This document shows positions 16,782 to 24,789 of a stretch of 52,929 bases of DNA, piece by piece. Every line of letters begins with the position of its first letter. The stretch's first letter is position 1. The stretch spans positions 1 through 52,929 of the forward strand of contig JBBDJB010000006.1 in the NCBI GenBank assembly GCA_040880125.1, in the 5' to 3' direction. The notes beneath the pieces are model-generated. The model made no database searches. It saw only the letters and a list, made by a program, of their open reading frames with translations, and had not been told where the DNA came from. Both the position numbers and the translations under genes were made by a program. This DNA is from JBBDJB01 sp040880125 (lineage in GTDB: Bacteria; Planctomycetota; Planctomycetia; Pirellulales; JBBDJB01).

Positions 16782-17235
16782 CGGCGGTCGATCGTGCGGT
16801 CCAAGCCTTGGTGTGCCCGTAGCTGAATTCCGAGCATTCAGGGACTCTTATGCGGCACCGACATTCCTGTTTGTGCTCAAAGCCGCCGCCCGCTCTCCGA
16901 AAATATCGGCCATGCCAGCACCCAGTGGTCCACGGCGGGACCCTACTTGGTATCGGCCGTACGAGGCCGCAAACTTTGCCCAGCCTGTTTAGGATATCGC
17001 GAGAAGGTGCGTCCAGAGCACTTGTGTCGGACGCATGCGTGAAGGGCTGACGCGGCTGGACTCTTGCCAGTTCACCTATCTTCATAGGAATTCAGCGACA
17101 GGAGGAACGATCTCCGGCGGATATCGCGCCTGTATTGAGTAGCGCTGGGGGGATATACTTGGTTGCGGGCGGCAAACCTCGTTTTCCACTCCATTTCGCG
17201 TCACCCACCCCAGCGTGGGGGCAACCAAGATTCTC
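16782..17235. other. 454-base divergent spacer between FliN-like gene and nadA
   Basis: This region must hold promoters for both divergent genes, but I could not single out a well-spaced one. It contains palindromic repeats at 16823-16841 and 16931-16950, a degraded CAGACA-type hairpin near 16855, and a GAATTCAG half-repeat at 17088-17095. No gene was seen. Confidence 0.45.
16823..16841. repeat. CTGAATTC-family palindrome
   Basis: CTGAATTC at 16823-16830 and CATTCAG at 16835-16841 form a decayed copy of the family. A GTAGGGTCC-family relative lies at 16931-16950. Confidence 0.5.
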
Positions 17236-18378
17236 ATGAGCAGTGCCATTGGGGCCATTTCGCCGGCGGGCGAGTTGGCCGCCTACAAGTCGTTGGAAAA
17301 CGCCACGCTCAGCGAGCGAATCGAGGCGGTGCGCGCCGCGCTGGGCCGCGAGCTGATGATCTTGGGCCACCACTATCAGCAGGACGAGGTCATCGCCCAC
17401 TCCGATTTGCGGGGCGACAGCTATCAGCTTAGCCAGATGGCCGCCTCCAGCGAGCACTGCCGAGCGATCGTCTTCTGCGGTGTCCACTTCATGGCCGAGA
17501 CGGCGGATATTCTCGCCAACCGACCTGAGAAGCTCGCCGAGAGGGACGGCCGCCGCGTAAGGGTCGTGCTGCCGGACTTGGCCGCCGGTTGTTCGATGGC
17601 CGACATGGCTGCCATCGAGCAGGTCGAAAACGCCTGGGACGAGATGGGCGAGGTGATCGATACCGACGATATCACGCCGGTCACGTACATCAACTCGGCC
17701 GCCAGTTTGAAGGCCTTCTGCGGCCGGCACGGCGGGATCGTCTGCACGTCGAGCAACGCCGTGGCCGTGCTGAAGTGGGCCTTCGCCCGGCGGAAGCGGG
17801 TGCTGTTCTTTCCCGATCAACACCTGGGGCGGAACACCGCCCTGACCATGGGCATCACCAATGATCAGATGCCCGTCTGGAACCCGCATGATGACGAGCT
17901 GGGCGGCCACTCGCCGGAGGCGCTGGAGCGCAGCCGAGTGATCCTGTGGCGGGGTCACTGCAGTGTGCACCAGATGTTTCGCGCCGAGCACGTGGCGATG
18001 TTCCGCGAGCGCTATCCTGACATCAAGATCCTGGTCCACCCCGAATGCCCGCAGGAGGTGAACGATCTGGCCGACGTCTCCGGTTCGACCGGCACGATCA
18101 TTCGCACGGTCGAAGCGTCGCCGCCGGGTACGAAGTGGGCCATCGGCACGGAGCTGCACCTGGTCAATCGGCTGAAGAGCGAACATCCCGAGCAGGAGAT
18201 TCACTTCCTCTCGCCGGTGGTATGCATGTGCGCGACGATGTACCGCATCGATCTAGCCCACCTGTGCTGGAGCCTGGAGCATTTGGCCGCCGGCAAGCCG
18301 GTCAACGTGATCGACGTGGACGAGGAGACGTCCCGCTGGTCGCTGGTGGCGCTGGAGCGGATGCTCGAGGTGAAGTAG
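17236..18378 (+). CDS. nadA: Quinolinate synthase
   Basis: NadA condenses iminoaspartate with dihydroxyacetone phosphate to quinolinate, the precursor of NAD, using a [4Fe-4S] cluster. Recognisable segments are ILGHHYQQDEV, SDLRGDSYQLS, FCGVHFMAETADIL, LPDLAAGCSMADM, TYINSAASLKAF, VCTSSNA, FFPDQHLGRNTA, HPECPQEV and SPVVCMCATMYRI. The likely cluster cysteines are in AAGC, PEC and CMC. ATG at 17236 gives 380 residues; a GTG seven codons earlier (17215) is the alternative. No nadB or nadC lies beside it. Confidence 0.95.
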   Translation: MSSAIGAISPAGELAAYKSLENATLSERIEAVRAALGRELMILGHHYQQDEVIAHSDLRGDSYQLSQMAASSEHCRAIVFCGVHFMAETADILANRPEKLAERDGRRVRVVLPDLAAGCSMADMAAIEQVENAWDEMGEVIDTDDITPVTYINSAASLKAFCGRHGGIVCTSSNAVAVLKWAFARRKRVLFFPDQHLGRNTALTMGITNDQMPVWNPHDDELGGHSPEALERSRVILWRGHCSVHQMFRAEHVAMFRERYPDIKILVHPECPQEVNDLADVSGSTGTIIRTVEASPPGTKWAIGTELHLVNRLKSEHPEQEIHFLSPVVCMCATMYRIDLAHLCWSLEHLAAGKPVNVIDVDEETSRWSLVALERMLEVK

Positions 18379-18548
18379 GGGCGGGCTCGAGCTTTCTTTT
18401 CATGGCGGCTGCGGATGATCTGCCTGTTGCCGACACCGCAGTCTTATGGCTGCGGCCGATTTTGTGCGTCCCTGGCGGCGTTTCCCGCGTCTGTACCGGT
18501 GGAAAGGCTGGATGGCAGCCGAAATCACTTGCCGGCAGGAGATCTACC

Positions 18549-19100
18549 ATGAACAGCGAGTCGGTAGCCAGCTTCGAGACGCGCAGTCGCATTCACATCG
18601 CATTGACCGTAGGCGACCTGGCACGGTCGGTGGAATTTTACGGGGTCTTGTTCGGCAATCCGCCGAGCAAAACCCGACCGCGGTATGCGAAGTTTGAGGT
18701 GTCCGAGCCGCCGGTGAACTTGTCGCTCAATGAAGTCGGCGGCAGCACCGGGCCGAACAATCCGGTTGCCCACTTCGGGATTCAGGTGAAGTCGATCGAC
18801 GCTATCGGCCTGTTCGAGAATCGGCTGAGGCAGGCCGGCATAGGCGTCGACATGGAAGAGAGCGTGGCGTGCTGCTACGCCGTCCAAACCAAGATCTGGG
18901 CGGTCGACCCCGACGGCAACAAATGGGAGGTTTATGTCGTGCTCGATGAGCAAGGCGCGCATCACCACACCTCGGCAGAGCGGTGCTGCGACCAGGATTC
19001 CTCATCAAGCCAAGCGACTCTTCCAAGTGGCGGCTCGGAGCTTCCACAGTCACCGGTCACCAAAGACGCACCGCGCGCCAGCTCCATCTGTTGCCAATAG
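18549..19100 (+). CDS. arsI: ArsI/CadI-type organoarsenical C-As lyase (glyoxalase fold)
   Basis: ArsI enzymes cleave the carbon-arsenic bond of trivalent organoarsenicals such as methylarsenite. The 183-residue protein starts with the vicinal-oxygen-chelate motif RIHIALTVGDLARSVEFY. The family's paired cysteines stand in SVACCYAVQTKIWAVDPDGN, followed by WEVYVV with the metal-ligand Glu. His in RIHIAL and VAHFGIQV fit the other ligands. The C-terminal tail is unusual: HHHTSAERCC and a final ICCQ add two more Cys pairs. AGGAGA precedes the ATG at good distance. A SigZ-like gene follows after 32 bases. CadI naming is an older synonym for the same fold. Confidence 0.85.
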   Translation: MNSESVASFETRSRIHIALTVGDLARSVEFYGVLFGNPPSKTRPRYAKFEVSEPPVNLSLNEVGGSTGPNNPVAHFGIQVKSIDAIGLFENRLRQAGIGVDMEESVACCYAVQTKIWAVDPDGNKWEVYVVLDEQGAHHHTSAERCCDQDSSSSQATLPSGGSELPQSPVTKDAPRASSICCQ

Positions 19101-19132
19101 GTGGCCGCCGCGAACGCTCGACGAGAACCTTT

Positions 19133-19711
19133 ATGACGGCACCAGCACAAAGCAGCGAGAAGGTGTGGACGGAATTGAGCGGCGACTTGTGGCGATTCAT
19201 CCGCAACCGCGTTGCGGACGATCACATGGCCGATGATCTGCTCCAGGAAACCTTTGTACGGATACACCGTGGGATCGATACTCTTTCCCAGCAGGATCGT
19301 CTCGCGGCGTGGGTTTACCAAATCGCGCGCAACGTCGTGAACGACTATTACCGCAAGGCCGCCGTCGCGACAGTGACGCTCGGTGAAGTGGATCCCGTCG
19401 AACCGGCCGCGGATACTGTCGCCTCGTTGCGGTGCCAATCTGGACAATGGCTGGAGGAGCTGATCGGCCAGTTGCCGGAAATCTATCGCGACGCCCTGCG
19501 GCTTGCCGAACTGGAGGGGCTAACGCAGCATCAGGTGGCCCAGAGGATGGGGCTGTCGTTGTCGGGTGCGAAGTCCCGTATTCAGCGCGGCCGGGCGCTG
19601 CTGAAAGCCGATCTGGAGCGATGTTGCCGGTTCGAGTTCGACCGGCGCGGCAACCTCACCGACGTGGAACCACTGCCGGACCGCACGGTGTGTCGGGATT
19701 GCGACCCTTGA
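19133..19711 (+). CDS. sigZ: SigZ-like RNA polymerase sigma factor
   Basis: The 192-residue protein has sigma-70 region 2 (DDLLQETFVRIHRGI, AAWVYQIARNVVNDYYRK) and region 4 (LPEIYRDALRLAELEGLTQ, then QVAQRMGLSLSGAKSRIQRG), the two-domain plan of ECF-like factors. The tail LERCCRFEFDRRGNL followed by CRDC is characteristic of SigZ, where paired cysteines end the protein. These Cys clusters could sense metal or arsenic, which is an inference. The start is ATG at 19133, so it lies 32 bases after arsI and is probably cotranscribed. No anti-sigma gene is adjacent. Confidence 0.88.
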   Translation: MTAPAQSSEKVWTELSGDLWRFIRNRVADDHMADDLLQETFVRIHRGIDTLSQQDRLAAWVYQIARNVVNDYYRKAAVATVTLGEVDPVEPAADTVASLRCQSGQWLEELIGQLPEIYRDALRLAELEGLTQHQVAQRMGLSLSGAKSRIQRGRALLKADLERCCRFEFDRRGNLTDVEPLPDRTVCRDCDP

Positions 19712-19744
19712 GGTAATTCCGTCTTTCGCCGCGACTGGCACGTT

Positions 19745-19829
19745 GGAAATGGGACAGGCATCTTATCGCCGCTGCCGCCCGCTCGAGGTATTCGCTGTGA
19801 TTTTGCGATAAGCAGCCAGTCCCATTTCC
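19745..19829. terminator. Long imperfect hairpin between convergent genes
   Basis: Two 25-base arms (19745-19769 and 19805-19829) pair as GGAAATGGGAC/GTCCCATTTCC, GGC/GCC and CTTATCGC/GCGATAAG with small interior mismatches and a loop of 35 bases. It lies between the ends of the sigZ and HAD genes and could end transcription in both directions. Alternatively it is a small inverted-repeat element. Confidence 0.5.
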
Positions 19830-19849
19830 CCCGACCGTGCGATGTAGTT

Positions 19850-20611
19850 CTACGCCTGCCGGAGCTGCTCCAAGATGTCGAGCACGCCGGCGGCCTCTTC
19901 GTGCGGCGAGACGTAGTGGGCGTGGCGGCGGATGTCTTCGCTGGCGTTAGCCGGACAGGCGAAGTAGCGGACCGCCTCGGCCACCGGCAGGTCGGATGTC
20001 GTATCGCCGATGCCGGCCACCCGCGCTGGGTCGGTGCCGGTCCGCTCCAGCAGCCGTCGCACGCCGCTGGCCTTGGAGACGAACTCCAAATCGCAGTTGA
20101 TGTAGAGCCACGTCATCGAGACGCGGAACGGCCAGTCGCGATTGGAAAGCTCCTCCTGCACCTCGGGCATGATCTCCTGCAGAAACTCCGGCTGGCGGTG
20201 GTAGAGCGTGACCGAGGCGGTCTTGCCCGGCTGCAGCGTCACGCCCTTCGGGCCATAGCGGTCCATCACGAAGCGGCTCGCCTCGTGCACGATGTCCAGG
20301 TGTTCGGCCGTGATGTCCGGGTCCATCAGGTATTCGTTCTCGCCGGGCACGTAGAGCCAGGTGCCGTTCTCGGCGACCGCCGGCATTGAACGGTTATGGA
20401 TCAGCCGGCACATGGCTTCGACAAACGGCTGCGGCCGCCCGCTGCAGACGGTGACTACTGGGCGGTCGCGCTGCTCAGTGGCCAGGCGGTTGTACTGGCC
20501 CACCTGTTGCAGAGCCGCTACGTCAAACGGGGTGGCGCTCTCCGGCGCGAGGCAGCCGTCGATGTCGCAGATCACCAGGTCGAAGGGGCCGCTGCTATGC
20601 TGTGGGTTCAT
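19850..20611 (-). CDS. HAD-superfamily phosphatase (Cof/sugar-phosphatase type)
   Basis: Motif I is ICDIDGCLAP, with the nucleophile Asp and acid-base Asp, and motif IV is GIGDTTSDLPVAEAV. In between, VVTVCSGRPQPFVEAM and AENGTWLYVPGENEYL fit the type IIB cap of Cof-like and mannosylglycerate/sucrose phosphatases. 253 residues from ATG at 20611. It is last in a row of four minus-strand genes (GT2, BshC-like, GNAT, HAD) with a gap of 112 bases after the GNAT gene. Likely a sugar-phosphate phosphatase; substrate unknown. Confidence 0.8.
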   Translation of the reverse strand: MNPQHSSGPFDLVICDIDGCLAPESATPFDVAALQQVGQYNRLATEQRDRPVVTVCSGRPQPFVEAMCRLIHNRSMPAVAENGTWLYVPGENEYLMDPDITAEHLDIVHEASRFVMDRYGPKGVTLQPGKTASVTLYHRQPEFLQEIMPEVQEELSNRDWPFRVSMTWLYINCDLEFVSKASGVRRLLERTGTDPARVAGIGDTTSDLPVAEAVRYFACPANASEDIRRHAHYVSPHEEAAGVLDILEQLRQA

Positions 20612-20723
20612 GGTGCTGTCGGCGATGGAGTGGAGATTTACATATCCTCGGGCAATGCCGAGTGCCATGGCATCCGATTTACGTGCCATCGCAGAGAAGG
20701 CTCGATCTCACACCCTGACAACT

Positions 20724-22103
20724 CTACTCGTCCAGCAGCGAACGCCATAGGGTGACGTGCGGAAACATGGAGGCCAACAGCCGGGCCGCGGCTTTGGTGC
20801 GCACCTGCAATTGGCCGCGGGCGTGGGCCGCCGGCAGGTCGAGCTGCCCCAGCAGCAGCCGATCGAATTGGTCCTGGCTGCACGCCAGATCCCATCGCCG
20901 GCTCGCGGTTCCGACTTCCAGTCGCGAACTGCGGCGAGTCACCACCAGGCGGTGATCCACATCGTCCACGCGCAGCCGCAGCTCCAATGGGCGCGGCAGA
21001 TGGGCGTGTTTCGACCGCGCGTAGAGCAGCGGGAACAGTCGCCGCACCAGCTCTTGCGCATCGAGCAGCTTGAGCATCAGTGCCGGCCCGCCGCAGGAAG
21101 GCTTTGCGTGCCAGGTGCCGCCGGCAGTTACGAGCAGCTCATGTAGCACATCGTCCGCGGCGGTCTGTAGAAAAATCGTGGGATGGTCCCGCTCGATCGC
21201 CTCGCGGCACGCCCTGGCCAGGAGCGCCACCGCGGCGCGGGAGTGGCCCGGCAGCACGAGCAGCTCGACGACTCTCGCCCGCGAAAGCACTGTGTAGCCG
21301 ACGATGTTCGGCGCCGCGTCGCCGAACTCCATTGTGTCGGGCCCCTCGACGGCGACAATGATCTGATCGAACGCGCGGCGGCTGGCCAGCCAGTGCCAAT
21401 AGGCTTCGCTGCGCGAGAGCGGCCCGTGGCGATCCGCCGTGGCGGACTCGTACACTCGCAACAGCGCACGCAACTCAACGTGCCGCCAGATGCGGGTGTG
21501 CAGTTCGCGCGTGCGTCGAGAGGAATCCTCCTGCGCCGATAGTTGCGCGAGGATATCTCGGGCGTTTGCGCGGGAGTATCCCTGCTGACGGGCCGGAAAC
21601 CAATCGGACTGAGAGAGCACCGCGTCCGCGTCGCCCCAGGCCGTGCCCACCACGGCGCCGCCTTCCCACATCTGCGACTGGGCGGTGGCGAGCAATCGAT
21701 CGGTCCAGCCTGCGGCCGCGTATTCCGGCAGAACGGTTAGCCCCCCGAGATCGGTCACCGGCAGCGAGACGCCGCCGAAGCCCATTTCGCGCTTCGCCAG
21801 TTGGGCGTGGGCGACGATTCGGTCGCCGTGCCGCACCAGCAGGCGGTCGCACGGCTCGTAGTAGGGATTGTCGAGCGATGCCTGGAACTGCTCGCGCGAC
21901 GGCCCCTGGTGAACGGCCAACAACAGCGAGTGGACGGGCACGTGATCGCCCGCGCTTGCCGTGTCTATGTACGGCGACGATGGCCGCGACAAATCCGGAG
22001 AGAGGATCGCCGGCTCGGCTTCATGCCGCCGGCTGTCGCTAGTGGCGGTCGATCCCTGGCTGGATCCGGCCGGCGTATAGCGCGAGGCAGGTGGTGCGCG
22101 CAT
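20724..22103 (-). CDS. GNAT-family acetyltransferase (Eis-like arrangement)
   Basis: The 459-residue protein begins with about 60 poorly ordered residues. A GNAT domain follows, with the acetyl-CoA loop in LGGLTVLPEYAAAGWTDRLL at about 120-140. A second, more diverged GNAT-like part is at about 235-330 (VELLVLPGHSRAAVALLARA). The C-terminal 120 residues (LPRPLELRLRVDDVDHRLVV and on) look like the SCP2-like end domain seen in Eis proteins. Substrate is unknown. It follows the BshC-like gene by 50 bases on the same strand. Confidence 0.7.
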   Translation of the reverse strand: MRAPPASRYTPAGSSQGSTATSDSRRHEAEPAILSPDLSRPSSPYIDTASAGDHVPVHSLLLAVHQGPSREQFQASLDNPYYEPCDRLLVRHGDRIVAHAQLAKREMGFGGVSLPVTDLGGLTVLPEYAAAGWTDRLLATAQSQMWEGGAVVGTAWGDADAVLSQSDWFPARQQGYSRANARDILAQLSAQEDSSRRTRELHTRIWRHVELRALLRVYESATADRHGPLSRSEAYWHWLASRRAFDQIIVAVEGPDTMEFGDAAPNIVGYTVLSRARVVELLVLPGHSRAAVALLARACREAIERDHPTIFLQTAADDVLHELLVTAGGTWHAKPSCGGPALMLKLLDAQELVRRLFPLLYARSKHAHLPRPLELRLRVDDVDHRLVVTRRSSRLEVGTASRRWDLACSQDQFDRLLLGQLDLPAAHARGQLQVRTKAAARLLASMFPHVTLWRSLLDE

Positions 22104-22153
22104 CGCTCGAATCCCTTCTGGCTGGGCAGGATTGATCCATCAACGCCCATACC

Positions 22154-23833
22154 TTACGAAGACGCGCCGGAAAGTTCCAGTAGCAATCGCCTTAATCTTT
22201 CTTCCGGAAAGAGACAAAAGGCGTACTCGCGCGAGGAGAGCACCGCCTCGGTTTGCAGTCCGGCCGTCACCCGATCGCGCTTGTCGAGCAACCGCTCGCG
22301 TTGCGTTTCGACATATGTCTGCAGGGCACGATTGGCTGAGGTGATCCCCTCGTGCCGGGCGCGGCCGTCTGTCTCCGGCGGTTGCGACTCGATCCATCGG
22401 CGCTTCGCCTGCACGTGTCTCTCCAACTCGCCCAGCTCGCCGCCACGACGCACAGTCTGGCGATCGATGTGCTTTTCCGGATGGAACGTCAGTTCCCGCA
22501 GCATCCAGCGGACGTGTCGCAGATCCTCGGGCGTGGTCGGTTCGTGCTGGACGGGCAGCCGGCAAGTGGCCGACAGGACCATGAACTCCGGCGGCTGCAA
22601 GCCGAAGAAGCGGTCGATCAGCATGTCGGTCAGCTCGTCGTATTTTGCGCCGCCGATGCCGTGCAGGAACAGATCGCCCAACATCACCCGGGCGTACATC
22701 GTGGTGGCGATCGCTCGGGTACGGATTTTCACGCCCTGTTGCGCTTGCGCGGCCAACACTTCGGCGGCGGCGGCGCCGTCACTCTCCGGCGAAAGATCGA
22801 GCGGAAGCTCCCAGCCGTTCAGATCCGAAAGCACGATCCGGTCGCCCGCGCGCCGGGCGAACAGCCTCCGCCGGCGCGGCGAGTCGGTCTTCCAGACCCA
22901 AAACGGCGCCTCCAGCCAGTCGTCGTGCACGCCGAGGTTCGGCACCGGGTGCGCCTTGCTGCGGATGCCGTTTTGCCGCCGATAGTCGGCCAGCGCGCTG
23001 TTGTACGTCTCCGAAAACCGCGGCAGTTGGGCGACAAGGTGAGCCACGAACCAGCAAAACGCGTCCGACTCGCACACCGCACTATGCGGCAGTTCCAGCG
23101 TCTCCAGCCCCCACTGGCCTTCGAGCTGGTGCCGCGCCTGGGCAAGGCACTGCCCCAGGTTCTCGTTCTCTTCCGCGCGGCGGACCGCCGAGGCCCACCA
23201 GGTTTCCACGAGTGGATGCGGCACCAGCGGCCGAATGGACTCGGTCGCCCGGCGGCCAAATGAGGTGAAAGTGTCGCGGTCCGCAATGCGGCGCTCTTCA
23301 TACGGCATTTCATGCGTGCGGGCATCGAGAGGCATATACTGCACGACCGGCTGTTCGATGCTTCCCCCAGGCACCCGGACCGCGGCATTGTCCACGGCGT
23401 CGTTGTCGATCAAGAGGTTGACGCCTACGCCGGCATGTTCGACCGCCAGCCGCGAGAGCGCGAAGTTCTTGAACCACACGCCGGGGTGAAAAAGCTGCGG
23501 CTGATGACCGGCCAAGAGGATCGGCGGGGCGTCGAGGGTGGCTTCGAGATTGGCGCCGCGCATCGTGGCGGCGAGTGCTTCCAGCCGCCCCAGAAGCGCA
23601 TCGCCCACGTCGCGGTATTGCCGCGTATAGCGAAGCGCCGCGGCGACGAACTGCCGGCGGGCCGGGCCGGCTAGTTGTGCGATCGACCGCCCTTGCAGAT
23701 CGTAGTCGCCGGCGGCGCGGCGCTGCGCGTTGGTGGCGAGCAGTTCGCCGACGGCGGTCAGCGGCGGTTCGATGAGAGATTCACCGTCGTTGCGCGGGGC
23801 GCGCAAGCGGCGATGGTCGACCTCGCTACCCAT
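22154..23833 (-). CDS. Conserved protein distantly like BshC (cysteine ligase fold)
   Basis: The 559-residue protein has no close named relative that I recognise. Three features match the layout of BshC, which adds Cys to glucosaminyl-malate in bacillithiol synthesis. ILLAGHQPQLFHPGVWFKNF sits where BshC has its GGQQAGLLTGP segment. FLHGIGGAKYDELTDMLIDR resembles the IAGPGEINYW segment after the same TRAIA..M-type lead-in. A long charged coiled coil (about 440-530) sits near the C-terminus. This is a pattern judgement only. The start ATG at 23833 overlaps the glycosyltransferase stop as TGATG, so the two are translationally coupled. Confidence 0.5.
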   Translation of the reverse strand: MGSEVDHRRLRAPRNDGESLIEPPLTAVGELLATNAQRRAAGDYDLQGRSIAQLAGPARRQFVAAALRYTRQYRDVGDALLGRLEALAATMRGANLEATLDAPPILLAGHQPQLFHPGVWFKNFALSRLAVEHAGVGVNLLIDNDAVDNAAVRVPGGSIEQPVVQYMPLDARTHEMPYEERRIADRDTFTSFGRRATESIRPLVPHPLVETWWASAVRRAEENENLGQCLAQARHQLEGQWGLETLELPHSAVCESDAFCWFVAHLVAQLPRFSETYNSALADYRRQNGIRSKAHPVPNLGVHDDWLEAPFWVWKTDSPRRRRLFARRAGDRIVLSDLNGWELPLDLSPESDGAAAAEVLAAQAQQGVKIRTRAIATTMYARVMLGDLFLHGIGGAKYDELTDMLIDRFFGLQPPEFMVLSATCRLPVQHEPTTPEDLRHVRWMLRELTFHPEKHIDRQTVRRGGELGELERHVQAKRRWIESQPPETDGRARHEGITSANRALQTYVETQRERLLDKRDRVTAGLQTEAVLSSREYAFCLFPEERLRRLLLELSGASS

Positions 23834-24591
23834 CAGCATCGTCCGGAGCCCTGACCACACAGCGCCTCGGGATCGGCCGAGCGCGATTGGGCTCCGATGG
23901 CGGCCATCGCCCGATCGAGCACCTCGCGGTAGTACGCCAGCCGCGTGCGGCCGTCGTCCAGCGAACCGCCGAAGCTGCGCTCCTCTTCCAGGTAGATCAG
24001 CGGCACGGGCAACTCGACGATCCGCAGCCCCAGGTGGGCCGCTTGCACCCACAGCTCCAGCGGCATCGCATAGCCTTCGTCGCGCAGCTCCACGTCGGCC
24101 AGTGCGGCGACGCGATAGGCCTTGAAGCCGCAGAAGGCGTCGGTCAGCGACAATCCCAGCCGCCGGTTCACTTCGCGGGTGATCTGTTCGTTGATGCGGC
24201 GACGATCGGCGGGCGGCTGGCTGTCGCCGGGGAACTCCTGCAGGTAGCGACTGCCCGAGACGATGTCCACCTCGCCGGTGCAGGCCGCGACGAACTCCGG
24301 AATCCGCTGCGGCTCGTGCTGGCCGTCGCAGTCGATGGTCACCAGCACGTCGTAGCGGTGCCTGACTGCATGATCGAACGCGGTCCGCAGTGCCGCCCCA
24401 TAGCCGCGATTCTGCTCGTGCCGCAGGTTCCAGATGCTCGGCCGCTTTGCCAATCGCTCGCTCGTGCCGTCGGTCGAGCCGTCGTCGACGACGAGGATTT
24501 CCGGGCTGTAACGCTGAATCAGATCAAGGACCGCATCCACGTGGGAGACTTCGTTGAAAACCGGTAGTGCCGTCAAGAAACGTGGAGGCAT
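23833..24591 (-). CDS. Family 2 glycosyltransferase (DPM1-like, soluble)
   Basis: GT2 signatures are present: TALPVFNEVSHVD, the nucleotide-binding VVDDGSTDGTSERLA, DCDGQHEP with the metal-binding Asp, and SGSRYLQEFPG. They resemble dolichyl-phosphate mannose synthase-type enzymes that transfer a sugar from a nucleotide donor to a lipid or other acceptor. At 252 residues it lacks the C-terminal membrane segments of many relatives. ATG at 24591 was chosen because the catalytic fold begins at once (MPPRFLTALPVFNE). It ends in a TGATG overlap with the BshC-like gene. Confidence 0.85.
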   Translation of the reverse strand: MPPRFLTALPVFNEVSHVDAVLDLIQRYSPEILVVDDGSTDGTSERLAKRPSIWNLRHEQNRGYGAALRTAFDHAVRHRYDVLVTIDCDGQHEPQRIPEFVAACTGEVDIVSGSRYLQEFPGDSQPPADRRRINEQITREVNRRLGLSLTDAFCGFKAYRVAALADVELRDEGYAMPLELWVQAAHLGLRIVELPVPLIYLEEERSFGGSLDDGRTRLAYYREVLDRAMAAIGAQSRSADPEALCGQGSGRC

Positions 24592-24789
24592 GGGAAAACC
24601 AGGAGGATTGGGTTGGCGAATGAATGAGCCGCCAGTCGGGCAGCGGTTCCATTCTAAGGGCACGCCTAGGCGAGTCAACGAAGCGGCGATGGGGGCGGAA
24701 GCCGCTCGAATAGGCCGATTTTACGCGTCAGGGAAGCGGGGTGGACACTGCGTTGAGACAGCGCCGGGGCGGCGCGGCAAGCGATCAAT

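Noticed and set aside
17092..18204. 370-codon minus-strand frame opposite nadA
   Set aside because: Antisense shadow; nadA motifs on the other strand are unambiguous.
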